DNA of 64,000 nucleotides from Pontixanthobacter aestiaquae (GCF_009827455.1 NZ_WTYZ01000001.1:1435001-1499000), one strand, 5' to 3'. Positions 17,374 through 26,332 are shown, numbered from the stretch's first letter. Notes: generated by a model from the letters alone, not told the origin. Numbers and translations: made by a program.

Positions 17374-17790
17374 TCACGCTCTGGTGAAATTCACTGTTTT
17401 GCAGAACACTGCGACGCACCCTCTGACTTTCAGAATGCTGCCGCTGCGCCAGACCTGTGCGTTAAAGTAACGGCCATCTTCGGGGCTGTAGCCTTGGCCT
17501 TTGAAACGTTCGCCGCCGGGTTTCAGGCTCCAGAAGATGGGCAAACCAAGCAGTTTTCGATCGCGCTTCGCCTTGTCGGGATTTTCTGTATCGCGCGCGC
17601 CGCCTTTGGGTTCTGCCACAAGAAACTTGGAAATTTTGCCGCACATGGAGCTGCCGCATTTGTAAAACTGGATTACCGATTTGCCGTCATCGGTCTTCCA
17701 ATTGCCTGCGATTGAGGCGGGCGCTGCTTGTGCAGGCGTTGCGAACGCGAAAGCGGCAATCGCGGGCAGCAGAGAACGGGCAAGTGTCAT
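17374..17790 (-). CDS. DUF2147 secreted protein
   Basis: 138 residues from the ATG at 17790, with GAGGA eight bases upstream; an ATG at 17805 is in frame but overlaps that site. The N-terminal signal peptide ends in ATPAQA. The mature protein shows the DUF2147 pattern: GNWKTDDGKSVIQFYKCG at the start, CGKIS, then KLLGLPIFWSLKPGGERFKGQGYSPEDGRYFNA. The family is a small beta-barrel, lipocalin-like, of unknown function in the periplasm. Cysteines in CGSSMCG and GCVAVFC could form disulfides. It is convergent with the pnt operon. Confidence 0.85.
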   Translation of the reverse strand: MTLARSLLPAIAAFAFATPAQAAPASIAGNWKTDDGKSVIQFYKCGSSMCGKISKFLVAEPKGGARDTENPDKAKRDRKLLGLPIFWSLKPGGERFKGQGYSPEDGRYFNAQVWRSGSILKVRGCVAVFCKTVNFTRA

Positions 17791-17893
17791 GTTCGGTATC
17801 CTCATTTATCGTTCTAATTATAGATACGCCCAAAACTGCGACTTGGTTTCACATTGATTTTGGCGCAGAGTGAGTTTCAAAGGGAGACGTAGA

Positions 17894-19102
17894 ATGAATA
17901 AGCTGAACCGCATCTGTCTTGCCGCCGGTGCTTTGCTGATGGCGGCAACACCTGCATGGGCCGACACAATCACGGTTGCTCCTGGCGAGGGCGCGCAGGA
18001 ACGATTGCAGGAAGCGCTTATTCTGGCCGAACCAGGTGACGAGATCGTCCTTGCGGCAGGCCGCTTCGCATTGACCGACGGGCTTAGTCTGGATGTCGAT
18101 GGCGTGACATTGCGCGGTGCGGGGATGGATCAGACTGTGCTCGATTTCTCGAACCAGTTGGGCGCAGGCGAGGGGCTGCTGGTGACCAGCGACAATGTTG
18201 TGCTGCGCGAGTTTGGAATGGAGAATTCCAAAGGCGACGGGATCAAATCCAAAGGCGCCGACAATATCGTCTATTACAAACTCCGCGTCGAATGGACGCG
18301 CGGCCCGCATGAAGAAAACGGTGCCTATGCGATCTATCCGGTCGAGAGCGAGAATGTGCTGGTCGATAGTGTGACCACCATCGCTGCGTCTGATGCAGGT
18401 ATCTATGTCGGCCAATCGAAAAACATCATCGTGCGCAATTCGGTCGCCAAATACAATGTGGCCGGAATCGAGATCGAAAACAGCTATGGAGCGGATGTTT
18501 ATAACAATCTCGCGGTGAACAACACCGGCGGTATTCTGGTATTCGACTTGCCCGATATTCCGCAGCAAGGCGGCCGCGATGTGCGTGTGTTCAACAATAT
18601 CGTCGTCGACAACAATACGCGCAATTTCGCGCCCGAGGGCAATATCGTGGCCAGTGTCCCATCGGGCATGGGTGTGATGGTGATGAGCCACTTCAATGTG
18701 GAAGTGTTCGGCAATGTGTTTGCTGAAAATGCGACCGGTAATGTGCTGATTACCGCCTATCCCAATCAGACCGAGGACGCGGATTACAATCCGCTGCCGG
18801 TCAATATTCTGGTGAAGGATAATGTTCAGGGCCGCGCCGGATATAAACCGGCAATGCGCGGCGGCGAGATGCTTGCAGCTGCATTTGGCGGCACGATCCC
18901 GCCAGTGACGCATGATGGCAATGGCAGCGACATTGTGGTGCAGGATGATGTGCCCGTGTTGTCGCTCGGCTTTACCAAGCCCGCGCAGCCATTCACCGAA
19001 GCCAAGCCGAGCGTGGTCGATCTTTCGGGTGACGCAGACAAGCCGCTGGTGCTGAAGCCAATTGTGCTGCCAGAGGCGATGGAGGCGGCCGTCAAGCAAT
19101 GA
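17894..19102 (+). CDS. Secreted parallel beta-helix protein (TIGR03805-like)
   Basis: 402 residues from the ATG at 17894, which has GGGAG upstream; an ATG at 17870 lacks one. A signal peptide ends near ATPAWA. The mature protein is repeated short strands with Asn/Val ladders (NVVLREFGMENSKGDGI, NIIVRNSVAKYNVAGIEIENSY, NVEVFGNVFAENATGNVL), a right-handed parallel beta-helix as in pectate-lyase-like proteins. The layout and the next gene match the TIGR03805/TIGR03806 pair, a beta-helix protein beside an SO2930-like diheme cytochrome. Carbohydrate binding or cleavage is possible, but no catalytic residues can be named. It overlaps the cytochrome gene by four bases. Confidence 0.85.
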   Translation: MNKLNRICLAAGALLMAATPAWADTITVAPGEGAQERLQEALILAEPGDEIVLAAGRFALTDGLSLDVDGVTLRGAGMDQTVLDFSNQLGAGEGLLVTSDNVVLREFGMENSKGDGIKSKGADNIVYYKLRVEWTRGPHEENGAYAIYPVESENVLVDSVTTIAASDAGIYVGQSKNIIVRNSVAKYNVAGIEIENSYGADVYNNLAVNNTGGILVFDLPDIPQQGGRDVRVFNNIVVDNNTRNFAPEGNIVASVPSGMGVMVMSHFNVEVFGNVFAENATGNVLITAYPNQTEDADYNPLPVNILVKDNVQGRAGYKPAMRGGEMLAAAFGGTIPPVTHDGNGSDIVVQDDVPVLSLGFTKPAQPFTEAKPSVVDLSGDADKPLVLKPIVLPEAMEAAVKQ

Positions 19103-20130
19103 AGCGGCTGAGTCTCTCCATTTTGGGCGCTGCCGCGCTTTCTGCGGGCTGCGCAATTGCTGTGCAGGCGACGGTGGTCGCAGTAACAGCTGTCAATGAT
19201 ACGGCAGTTCTGGAAACTAAACTGCCACGCTCGCTATCGGATTATGGCTTCTTCGCTGATGCGACTGCACAGATCCCGAGTGCGGGTGTCATCCCCTACC
19301 GGCTCAACACACCGCTCTATACCGATAGCGCGATCAAGCTGCGCTTTGCCTATGTGCCGGCGGGCAAGCAGGCAGTTGCCGATGGCGAGGGGTTGCTGCA
19401 ATTCCCGGTTGGTAGCGCTTTGATCAAGACCTTTGCCTATGGCGAAGGTGAGGATAGGCGTCTGATTGAAACGCGCGTTCTGCTGCATCGGGCTGATGGC
19501 TGGCTCGCGTTGCCCTATAAGTGGAATGAGGAGCAGACTGAGGCGAAGCTCGCATTGGTCGGTGCGCGGCTGGAAGTGGATACGCCTGAACATGGCACGA
19601 TCAGCTACCGTGTGCCCAATAAGAACCAGTGCAAACAATGCCACAGTATCGATGATGCGGTCGTGCCGATTGGCCCCAAAGCGCGCAATCTTTCGGGCGA
19701 CTGGATGGCGGATATGGTTAAGGCGGGGCATGTCGATGCAGTGCCTGATGGCACAAATACACTGCCGGTGTGGGAGCATCGCCAGAAAGCTGATGTGAAC
19801 GCTACGGCGCGCGCTTATCTCGACGTGAATTGCGCGCATTGCCATCAGCCGCAAGGAAAGGCCTCGAATTCGGGCCTCGATCTTCGGTGGGAGCAGGATG
19901 ACCCGACCGCCGTCGGTATTCGCAAGCGACCGGTCGCTGCTGGACGCGGATCGGGCGGACTGAACTTCTCGATTGTGCCCGGCGATTCCACGCGCTCGAT
20001 CATGGTGCACCGGATGGGCAGCGATAATCCCGGGGTGGCGATGCCAGAGCTTGGCAAAACAACTGTCGATAAGGACGGTGTCGATGTGATAACCCGCTGG
20101 ATTGATGCGATGCCGGAGAAGACGTTTTGA
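19099..20130 (+). CDS. Diheme c-type cytochrome, SO2930/HNE_0200-like family
   Basis: 343 residues. The N-terminus carries a signal or lipoprotein-type start (ALSAGC). Two c-heme sites are visible, CKQCH at residues 178-182 and CAHCH at 245-249. The N-terminal part (LPRSLSDYGFF, YRLNTPLYTDSA, KLRFAYVP) is the family-specific domain found with beta-helix partners. It is exported and presumably accepts or passes electrons in the periplasm or at the outer membrane. The ATGA overlap with the beta-helix gene means coupled synthesis, so the two likely act together; the substrate is unknown. Confidence 0.88.
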   Translation: MKRLSLSILGAAALSAGCAIAVQATVVAVTAVNDTAVLETKLPRSLSDYGFFADATAQIPSAGVIPYRLNTPLYTDSAIKLRFAYVPAGKQAVADGEGLLQFPVGSALIKTFAYGEGEDRRLIETRVLLHRADGWLALPYKWNEEQTEAKLALVGARLEVDTPEHGTISYRVPNKNQCKQCHSIDDAVVPIGPKARNLSGDWMADMVKAGHVDAVPDGTNTLPVWEHRQKADVNATARAYLDVNCAHCHQPQGKASNSGLDLRWEQDDPTAVGIRKRPVAAGRGSGGLNFSIVPGDSTRSIMVHRMGSDNPGVAMPELGKTTVDKDGVDVITRWIDAMPEKTF

Positions 20131-20214
20131 GGTAGCGGTTCACACGAAGCGCTGTCCTACCCGTCCAACAAACGCTACTCATATCGCATGACAACCATCC
20201 CTCTTTACCCCCTC

Positions 20215-20260
20215 CCGATTCCTTCTCTTGGACCCTGTTCCATGTGTTCCATCGTGTTGG
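20215..20260 (+). repeat. 46-base repeat, copy 2
   Basis: Exact copy of 9235-9280, about 11 kb away, in the same orientation. It sits in the 161-base gap between the diheme cytochrome and the hydrolase, ending 31 bases before the hydrolase ATG and its GGAAGGA site. It could be a leader or promoter element or a small mobile unit. Confidence 0.85.
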
Positions 20261-20291
20261 GTTTTATCCGTAAATCGGAAGGAAATTTGAC

Positions 20292-21281
20292 ATGAAATGG
20301 CTGCTGAGAATTATCGGTGTTGTCGTCGCGCTGTTGGTCATCGCGTTCCTGTTTCTGCGCACGCCCGATACCGATCCGGCAGAGATGCGCGCCAAATATG
20401 GCGGCGAGCCTTCGCAATTTGTCGAGCTGGACAGCGGGCTGGTTGTTCACCTTCGCGATGAAGGTCCTAGAGATGCTCCTGCGATTGTGCTTCTCCACGG
20501 ATCGAACGCCGATTTGCTCACGTGGAATCCATGGGTTGAGCGGTTGTCGGACACTTACCGGATCATTCGGTTTGACCAGCCGGGACACGGCTTGACCGGC
20601 GCGACACCTGATGAAGATTACACTATCCAGACCTATGTGGATACGATTGACCGGGTTGCCGGCAAGCTAAAGCTGACGCGGTTTACACTTGGCGGCAATT
20701 CCATGGGGGGCGGTCATACTCTTGCATATGCCCTGCAACATCCGGAACGGCTGGAAGCGATGATCCTGGTCGATGCCGGCGGTCCGCCGCGACAGAAAAA
20801 CGACGAGGACGGCACGAAAGGAAGTGGCGGCAATATCGGATTTACTATCGCGCAGACACCGGGTGTTCGCGAGCTGATGAAGCACGTTACGCCGCGCAGC
20901 ATGGTCGAGCAGAGCCTGCGTCAGAGCGTAACAAACCAGGACATCGTGACTGACGAAGCCGTAGATCGCTATTGGGAAATGCTGCGCTATCCCGGCAACC
21001 GCGCGGCGACAATCTTCCGTTTCAGCCAGACCAGAGTGCCGTTCACTGAAGAACAAATGGCGTCGCTTGATATTCCCTCGCTGATCATCTGGGGAGAGGA
21101 AGACGCTATTATTCCTCTATCCGCAGGGGAATGGCTCAATACTCATCTGCCAAATAGCGAACTACTGGTACTGCCGAATATCGGGCATTTGCCCATGGAA
21201 GAGGCGCCGAATGAAACTGCAGCAACAGTTCGTAGCTTTATGGCAAACCTGCCGGAAACGATTGAAACTGGGGCAGAGTAA
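20292..21281 (+). CDS. Membrane-anchored alpha/beta hydrolase
   Basis: 329 residues. The N-terminal hydrophobic segment (LLRIIGVVVALLVIAFLFL) is a signal anchor. The hydrolase fold shows LLHGSNADLLTW (oxyanion region), the nucleophile elbow GNSMGG with Ser137, WGEEDAIIP with Asp271 and GHLPMEE with His299, so the catalytic triad is intact. Substrate unknown: esterase, lactonase or epoxide hydrolase are all possible, and an FDQPGHG segment is also typical of the family. Translation starts from an ATG with GGAAGGA upstream. Copy 2 of the 46-base repeat precedes it. Confidence 0.88.
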   Translation: MKWLLRIIGVVVALLVIAFLFLRTPDTDPAEMRAKYGGEPSQFVELDSGLVVHLRDEGPRDAPAIVLLHGSNADLLTWNPWVERLSDTYRIIRFDQPGHGLTGATPDEDYTIQTYVDTIDRVAGKLKLTRFTLGGNSMGGGHTLAYALQHPERLEAMILVDAGGPPRQKNDEDGTKGSGGNIGFTIAQTPGVRELMKHVTPRSMVEQSLRQSVTNQDIVTDEAVDRYWEMLRYPGNRAATIFRFSQTRVPFTEEQMASLDIPSLIIWGEEDAIIPLSAGEWLNTHLPNSELLVLPNIGHLPMEEAPNETAATVRSFMANLPETIETGAE

Positions 21282-21374
21282 GGCTTTCCACTGACCTATA
21301 GACGCAGGGCGAACACCTGATAGATTGCTACAGCGCGAGGATATTCGCGAATATTTGAGCGGAGATCAAAAGCA

Positions 21375-22082
21375 GTGCGTAAATTGGGATTGATCGGGGG
21401 GATGAGCTGGGTCTCCACCCGGACGTATTTTGAGCAGATCAACCGGCTGGTCCAACGGCGGACGACTACGCGCACTACCGCGCCACTGCTGATCGAGAGT
21501 TTGGATTTTGCGTCGCTGCATGCGCTAAAGGATGATGCCGATTGGGACGCGGCAACGCAGCATCTGGTTGGCTCTGCCAAACGGATGGAACAAGCGGGCG
21601 CTGAAGGCCTCGTGATCTGCGCGAACTCGATGCACAAGGACTTTGCTGCGATCTCAGACGCGGTCGATATTCCCATTCTTCACGCAGGTGATTGCATTGG
21701 CGCAAAAGTCGCAGAAGCCGGCAAAACCAATGTGGCGCTTATCGGACGCCGCAATGTGATGACCGAAAGCTTCTTCCGCCAGCGGATTGTTGCGCATGGT
21801 GTCGATCTGATGTCACCCGACATGGGTAACGTCGATCTGATCGATAGGATTATTTACGAAGAACTGATGGCAGGCAAAGCCAGCCGTGATGCGGAACGGT
21901 TGTTCAAGACGATCATCACGCAAAAGCAACAAAGGGGCGCGACGGCTATCATCTTGGCGTGCACCGAGCTGGAATTGGTAGTCGATATCAACGCCAATGT
22001 CCTGCCGATCTTCGATTCCGCCAGCATTCACTGCGAGGCTGCAGTCGACTGGATATTCGGTGAGAACCACAGGGGCGATTGA
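21375..22082 (+). CDS. Aspartate/glutamate racemase family protein
   Basis: 235 residues from a GTG at 21375. It starts MRKLGLIGGMSWVST, the standard opening of the aspartate racemase family. The two catalytic cysteines are C82 in VICANSMH and C196 in ACTELEL. The family interconverts L- and D-aspartate or related amino acids by a two-base mechanism without a cofactor. The first motif has C-A-N-S-M-H where many members have C-N-T-M-H, so the substrate could differ. It has no obvious operon partner: the dGTPase gene starts 60 bases later and may be cotranscribed. Confidence 0.88.
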   Translation: MRKLGLIGGMSWVSTRTYFEQINRLVQRRTTTRTTAPLLIESLDFASLHALKDDADWDAATQHLVGSAKRMEQAGAEGLVICANSMHKDFAAISDAVDIPILHAGDCIGAKVAEAGKTNVALIGRRNVMTESFFRQRIVAHGVDLMSPDMGNVDLIDRIIYEELMAGKASRDAERLFKTIITQKQQRGATAIILACTELELVVDINANVLPIFDSASIHCEAAVDWIFGENHRGD

Positions 22083-22142
22083 TCTGTTGCCAGATTGTTC
22101 CCGTTGTCGGCTGGCACCGCATTCTCTAAGCCGCGCGCACCT

Positions 22143-23303
22143 ATGACACGTGCCCCTTACGCCGCTGATCCGACCGCTTCTCGTGGCCGTGAATTCCTCG
22201 AAAACAGAGATAGCACGCGCGGTCCGCGCAGCGAGTTCCAGCGAGACCGTGACCGGATCATTCACTCGATTTCCTTCCGCCGCTTGCGTAGCAAGACGCA
22301 GGTGTTCATTGCGCCCGACGGCGATCATTACCGCACACGGCTGACGCACAGCTTGGAAGTCGCGCAGATCGGCCGCGTCATCGCGCGAACGTTGGGTCTG
22401 GACGAAGATCTCACCGAGGCGCTTTGTCTGGCACATGATATCGGTCATCCACCTTTCGGCCATGCCGGGGAGAAAGCTCTGTCGCTGGCGATGGAAAAGC
22501 ATGGCGGGTTTGATCACAATGCGCAGTCGCTGCGCACGCTGATGCGGCTGGAAAGCCCCTATTGCGACCATGAGGGGCTGAACCTGACGTGGGAGCTTCT
22601 GGAAGGCTTGGCCAAGCACAACGGGCCGGTCGAGGAACCAAGCTGGGCATTGGCCGAACTGGATGCAGATTATCCGCTTGCACTCCGGAAACATCCCTCG
22701 CTGGAAGCGCAAGTCGCGGCGATTGCCGATGATATTGCCTACGACAATCACGACATTGATGACGGTTTGCGCGCAGGCTTTATCGATCTGGACGAGTTGC
22801 TCACGCTCGATTTCGTCGCCGACCAGTGGCGCATGGTCGAAAAGCGCTTTCCCGGCGCGCAAAGAGAGCGTCAGCTACGCGAATTGGTCCGCGGGCAGAT
22901 CGGCCTGATGGTCAATGATGTGATCGAACATACGCGCAAGGCGGTAAGCGGGATTGAAACGCTGGATGATGTTCATGGCGCAGGCAAAATGCTCGCGACG
23001 TTCTCGCCCGGCTTCGCGCAGTCCGAAAGGAAGCTGAAGAACTTCATGTATGAGAAGCTCTATTACCACCCCGAGCAGCTTTCCACTGCGGAGAAAGCGC
23101 GCGATGTCGTGTCGCGGATATACGCTGCCTATGAACAGGATGCCTCGCTTCTTCCTCACGATTGGCACGCGACCTTGCCCGAGAGCGAACCCGCCCGCAG
23201 CCGCCATGTTGCGGATTATATCGCGGGCATGACGGACCGCTACGCTATTGACCAATGCGCCAGGATTTATGGCTCTGCGCCAGCTGGGTTGAGCAATGTC
23301 TGA
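22143..23303 (+). CDS. dgt: Deoxyguanosinetriphosphate triphosphohydrolase-like protein
   Basis: 386 residues from the ATG at 22143, chosen over 22095 because MTRAPYAADPTASRGREF is the usual start of the family. The HD-domain metal site is visible: THSLEVAQIGR, then LAHDIGHPPFGHAGE, and later AIADDIAYDNHDIDD. The family hydrolyses dNTPs to deoxynucleosides and triphosphate; this short non-Enterobacterial type has less certain preference for dGTP. The 3' end overlaps the next gene by eight bases. The usual neighbour argS is not present here. Confidence 0.92.
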   Translation: MTRAPYAADPTASRGREFLENRDSTRGPRSEFQRDRDRIIHSISFRRLRSKTQVFIAPDGDHYRTRLTHSLEVAQIGRVIARTLGLDEDLTEALCLAHDIGHPPFGHAGEKALSLAMEKHGGFDHNAQSLRTLMRLESPYCDHEGLNLTWELLEGLAKHNGPVEEPSWALAELDADYPLALRKHPSLEAQVAAIADDIAYDNHDIDDGLRAGFIDLDELLTLDFVADQWRMVEKRFPGAQRERQLRELVRGQIGLMVNDVIEHTRKAVSGIETLDDVHGAGKMLATFSPGFAQSERKLKNFMYEKLYYHPEQLSTAEKARDVVSRIYAAYEQDASLLPHDWHATLPESEPARSRHVADYIAGMTDRYAIDQCARIYGSAPAGLSNV

Positions 23304-23988
23304 CTTGGTCAAGATTGCAATCGTTGGTGCGACCGGCTTGATCGGGCGCACGATCATCGAACGGGCGGTTGGCCGCGAAGATATACGCGTCTTCGGTATC
23401 GCCCGGCGTGAGATGAAGCTGCCTGAAGGTGCGCGGATGGAGATGATGCTTGCCGAGCCTGATCAGTGGGGCAAGGTGATCGGTCAAATCAAGCCGGATG
23501 TCTTGGTCAGTGCGCTTGGCACCACATGGAACAAATCGGGCAAGAGCGAGGAAGCTTTTCGTGCAGTCGATCAGGACTTGGTTCTGGATACTGCGAAGGC
23601 GGCGCATGAGCACGGCGTCGAGAGGATTATCGCAGTCAGTTCGACCGGAGCGGATGCCGGTTCGAAAAACTTCTATCTGCGCGTCAAAGGGGAAGTCGAG
23701 CGCGATCTGCTGAAGATCGGTTTCGACCGCGTCGATATCTTCCGGCCCGGATTGCTCCGCGGCGCACGTAGCAATGATCGCCGTGCGGGTGAGAGGCTGG
23801 GCATCACTCTCAGTCCGCTGACTGACCTGTTGATGCACGGCAAATATCGTAAATACCGGTCAATATCGGCCGAGGATGTTGCCGATGCGGCATTGGCGCT
23901 GTCGATGCGCAAGGCAGCGGGCAAGTTCAAACATGATAATGATGCAATTTTGCGCGCGGCACACAGCCTGCCGCAATTGCAAGACTAG
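23296..23988 (+). CDS. NAD(P)-binding oxidoreductase, HTATIP2-like
   Basis: 230 residues. It opens KIAIVGATGLIGRTII, an atypical SDR dinucleotide site, followed by LVSALGTT, VERIIAVSSTGA and LRVKGEVERDL, and IFRPGLLRGAR, the order seen in HTATIP2/TIP30-like and YwnB-like proteins. The catalytic Tyr of extended SDRs is present as YLRVK. The physiological substrate is unknown. It overlaps the dgt gene end by eight bases, suggesting one operon that then continues to the ABA4-like gene. Confidence 0.85.
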   Translation: MSDLVKIAIVGATGLIGRTIIERAVGREDIRVFGIARREMKLPEGARMEMMLAEPDQWGKVIGQIKPDVLVSALGTTWNKSGKSEEAFRAVDQDLVLDTAKAAHEHGVERIIAVSSTGADAGSKNFYLRVKGEVERDLLKIGFDRVDIFRPGLLRGARSNDRRAGERLGITLSPLTDLLMHGKYRKYRSISAEDVADAALALSMRKAAGKFKHDNDAILRAAHSLPQLQD

Positions 23989-24002
23989 GGCAGGAAAAAA
24001 CC

Positions 24003-24473
24003 ATGTGGGATCTCGTATTCAAATCAGCGAACTATCTGGCGATGGCCGCGTGGTTTGCTCTGATCCTGCTGCCGCGCAAGCCGTTTATCTTGAGCGCCGT
24101 GATGTATCTCGGCGTCGCTCTGCTCTGTTTGGTTTATACTGTAGGAATGGTCTCGCTAATCGGCGGTTTTGTAGACTCCGGCGCTTCGGGTGAAGGTGGA
24201 GCCGGTAGTTTCACCAGCATCGAAGGTGTTCGCGCATTGTTTGCCTCTGACGGAGGATTGACAGTGGGCTGGGTACACTATCTCGCGTTTGATTTGTTCG
24301 TCGGCCTTTGGATAGCGCGTGATGCCGATGCGAAGTACTTCTCGCGGGTTTTGCAGGCACCGGTCCTGCTTTTCACGTTCATGCTTGGCCCGATTGGGTT
24401 GTTTATGTGGCTGATTATCCGCGAAGGCAGGGCGCGGACATTCGGTTGGAAACGCAATCGCATCAATGTTTGA
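24003..24473 (+). CDS. ABA4-like family membrane protein (DUF4281)
   Basis: 156 residues with about four membrane spans (FKSANYLAMAAWFALILLP, LSAVMYLGVALLCLVYTVGM, VGWVHYLAFDLFVGLWIARDA, PVLLFTFMLGPIGLFMWLIIR). The motif WVHYLAFDLFVGLWIARDA and the GPIGLF segment are typical of ABA4-like proteins, related to plant neoxanthin synthase. In carotenoid-making bacteria such proteins are often found, but their reaction is not settled. It starts 14 bases after the previous gene. The DUF938 methyltransferase follows 12 bases later. Confidence 0.82.
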   Translation: MWDLVFKSANYLAMAAWFALILLPRKPFILSAVMYLGVALLCLVYTVGMVSLIGGFVDSGASGEGGAGSFTSIEGVRALFASDGGLTVGWVHYLAFDLFVGLWIARDADAKYFSRVLQAPVLLFTFMLGPIGLFMWLIIREGRARTFGWKRNRINV

Positions 24474-24485
24474 TTGCGCCACGCG

Positions 24486-25073
24486 ATGAAACGCCACGCC
24501 CCAGCAACTTTGCGCAATCGGGAGGCGATTGCCGCTGTGCTTGCTGGCGAACTTCCTGAAGCTGGAACAGTTTTGGAGGTTGCCAGTGGTTCGGGCGAAC
24601 ACGCCGTGTATTTCGCACAACAATTTCCCGATTTGGTCTGGCAACCGAGTGATTATGAAGACGAAGCCTTGGCTTCGATCTCGGCATGGTCTGACGAAGC
24701 TCAACTGACCAACATTCTTCCTCCAATTCAAATCGATGCTGCATCGAATTGGACAATAGCGAGTTGCGTGGCAATTCTATGCTGCAACATGATCCATATC
24801 AGCCAGTGGGCGGCGACAGTTGGTCTGTTTCGCAATGCCGGATCGATCCTGTCCAAAGGCGGCGCTCTGATTACATACGGGCCCTATATCGAGGAAGATG
24901 TGCCGACAGCGCAATCCAATCTCGACTTCGATGGGAGTTTAAAAGCGCGCTGTCCGGGCTGGGGGTTGCGGCGGATTGCTGACCTGGACGAACTGGCCGA
25001 GAAGCACGGGCTCAAGCGAACCGCACGCCACTCCATGCCTGCAAACAATTTACTGCTGGCATATCGCAAATAG
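24486..25073 (+). CDS. DUF938 SAM-dependent methyltransferase-like protein
   Basis: 195 residues from the ATG at 24486; a TTG at 24474 is an alternative. It starts MKRHAPATLRNREAI, the usual opening of DUF938 proteins, followed by a class I methyltransferase SAM site VLEVASGSGEHAVYFA, then WQPSDYEDEAL and NMIHISQW, all family signatures. The acceptor substrate is unknown. It ends the same-strand run that begins with dgt. A hairpin downstream separates it from the convergent entericidin-like gene. Confidence 0.88.
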   Translation: MKRHAPATLRNREAIAAVLAGELPEAGTVLEVASGSGEHAVYFAQQFPDLVWQPSDYEDEALASISAWSDEAQLTNILPPIQIDAASNWTIASCVAILCCNMIHISQWAATVGLFRNAGSILSKGGALITYGPYIEEDVPTAQSNLDFDGSLKARCPGWGLRRIADLDELAEKHGLKRTARHSMPANNLLLAYRK

Positions 25074-25079
25074 AGCAAC

Positions 25080-25103
25080 GCCCGTTCAAAAAAACGAACG
25101 GGC
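25080..25103. terminator. Hairpin between convergent genes
   Basis: Arms GCCCGTTC (25080-25087) and GAACGGGC (25096-25103) form a perfect eight-pair stem around an A-rich loop, in the 60-base gap between two convergent stop codons. No T-run follows on either strand, so it may end transcription weakly in both directions. Confidence 0.45.
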
Positions 25104-25133
25104 GAAACCCTGCGACCCTTAGGGTATTATCAC

Positions 25134-25265
25134 TCAGTCGATTGCGTCTTCACCGCTTTGACCGACCGATTGGATGTCTTCGCCCAGACCTTTGACTGTG
25201 TTGCATGCTGTCGCTGTGAGCGACATAGCGGTGATGCCGATGGCAAGAAATATCTTACGTGTCAT
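25134..25265 (-). CDS. Entericidin A/B family small lipoprotein
   Basis: 43 residues, start at 25265 with TTGGAGAAAAG about eight bases upstream. MTRKIFLAIGITAMSLTATAC is a lipoprotein signal with cysteine at position 21, followed by the family motif NTVKGLGEDIQSVGQSGEDAID. Entericidins are tiny outer-membrane lipoproteins; in E. coli entericidin B is a stationary-phase bacteriolytic lipoprotein and A its antidote. Only one gene is present here, so a toxin/antidote pair is not supported. Many alphaproteobacteria carry a single copy of unknown role. Confidence 0.88.
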   Translation of the reverse strand: MTRKIFLAIGITAMSLTATACNTVKGLGEDIQSVGQSGEDAID

Positions 25266-25340
25266 GAGCTTTTCTCCAATTTCTTCGCGCAAAATGCGCA
25301 CTGGTATGAAGCGAAAACGCGAAAAACAGATTGCGGTTCC

Positions 25341-26246
25341 CTAGGTCTCGGTCTGGGCTGGCGCCTGCTTCGACAATACCCTCTGCCGCCATGCGACGAG
25401 TAGCCCTGAGGCTATGATGAGCGGAGCGCCGATTGCCAGCGTCGCAGGCGGAACACGCCCGAAAATGAAATAGCCAAATAATGTCGCCCAGATCAGCGAT
25501 GTGTAGTCCATAATGATGATAGTTGCCGCCGATCCAAAACGCAGGCTGGTGGTGAGCAGCATCTGCGCCGTCGCGCCGCATAAGGCCATGGCAAGGATAA
25601 TGAGCCACGTGGTCGGGTCATGCGCACTTGCCACGAACGGCATGGCCAGCGCCGCCAACGGAGCGGTGAGTGCAGTAAACCAGAACACAATGGCCCACGG
25701 GCTCTCGGTCGTGTTCAAATCCTGGATTTGGATGGAAATGAGCGCGACCAGAAAGGCCGCAATCAAACCCACTAGCGTGCCCGCTGGATTAAGCATATCG
25801 CCGCCAGGCTGCATCACGATCAGCACTCCTGCGAAGCCCAGAGCAATCGCAGCCCCGCGATAAAAGCCGATCTTCTCACGAAACAGGACCATCGACAGCA
25901 CCACCGCCCACATTGGTGTGGTGAAGCTCAGCGTTGTGGCTTCTGCCAAGGGCAGCAAGACAACTGCGCCATAGACAAAAACCATGCCGGTTATTCCGTA
26001 AACCGCGCGGCGGATATGCGCAGATAGTCGCCGTGTTTTAACAGTGGCGATCTTGCCGATCAGCACCAGAAAGCTGCCGACCAGCACGACAGTCAGAGCC
26101 TGCCGCCAAAAGATCAATTCAAGCAGATGCGCCCCGCGTTGCTCGGCCAGCTTCAGCAATGCGCCCATCGTCGCAAGCGTTAGCGCTGTCAAAAAGCGCA
26201 CACCCAAAGCAAGCATCGGGCGCGGAGAAGCAACGGAACCGTCCAT
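25341..26246 (-). CDS. EamA family (DMT superfamily) transporter
   Basis: 301 residues with ten predicted membrane spans in two EamA repeats of about 145 residues each. Visible landmarks are LLELIFWRQALTVVL in the first half, PLAEATTLSFTTPMWAVVLSMVLFREKIGF before the midpoint, and ATIIIMDYTSLIWATLFGYFIFGRVPP in the second. The superfamily exports or imports small metabolites by drug/metabolite exchange; the specific substrate cannot be told. It starts 87 bases from the divergent small membrane gene at 26333, which suggests a shared promoter region. Confidence 0.9.
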   Translation of the reverse strand: MDGSVASPRPMLALGVRFLTALTLATMGALLKLAEQRGAHLLELIFWRQALTVVLVGSFLVLIGKIATVKTRRLSAHIRRAVYGITGMVFVYGAVVLLPLAEATTLSFTTPMWAVVLSMVLFREKIGFYRGAAIALGFAGVLIVMQPGGDMLNPAGTLVGLIAAFLVALISIQIQDLNTTESPWAIVFWFTALTAPLAALAMPFVASAHDPTTWLIILAMALCGATAQMLLTTSLRFGSAATIIIMDYTSLIWATLFGYFIFGRVPPATLAIGAPLIIASGLLVAWRQRVLSKQAPAQTET

Positions 26247-26332
26247 GGCGCGGCCATAGGGTAAGTAGAGTGCCGATCAACCGCACTTCTCCTATTGAGA
26301 AGCAAAGCGCACGCTCCCATATGGCGCGAGCT

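Noticed and set aside
17849..19156. Long minus-strand open frame (435 codons) opposite the beta-helix gene
   Set aside because: It is His/Ile/Arg-rich shadow sequence typical of antisense frames in GC-rich genes; the plus-strand product has a signal peptide and clear beta-helix repeats.
21813..22862. Minus-strand open frame of 349 codons across the racemase and dgt genes
   Set aside because: It runs opposite two well-supported genes, has no recognisable motif and no ribosome binding site context.
25134..25265. Entericidin toxin-antidote pair
   Set aside because: Only one entericidin-like lipoprotein gene is present; no second paralog lies beside it.
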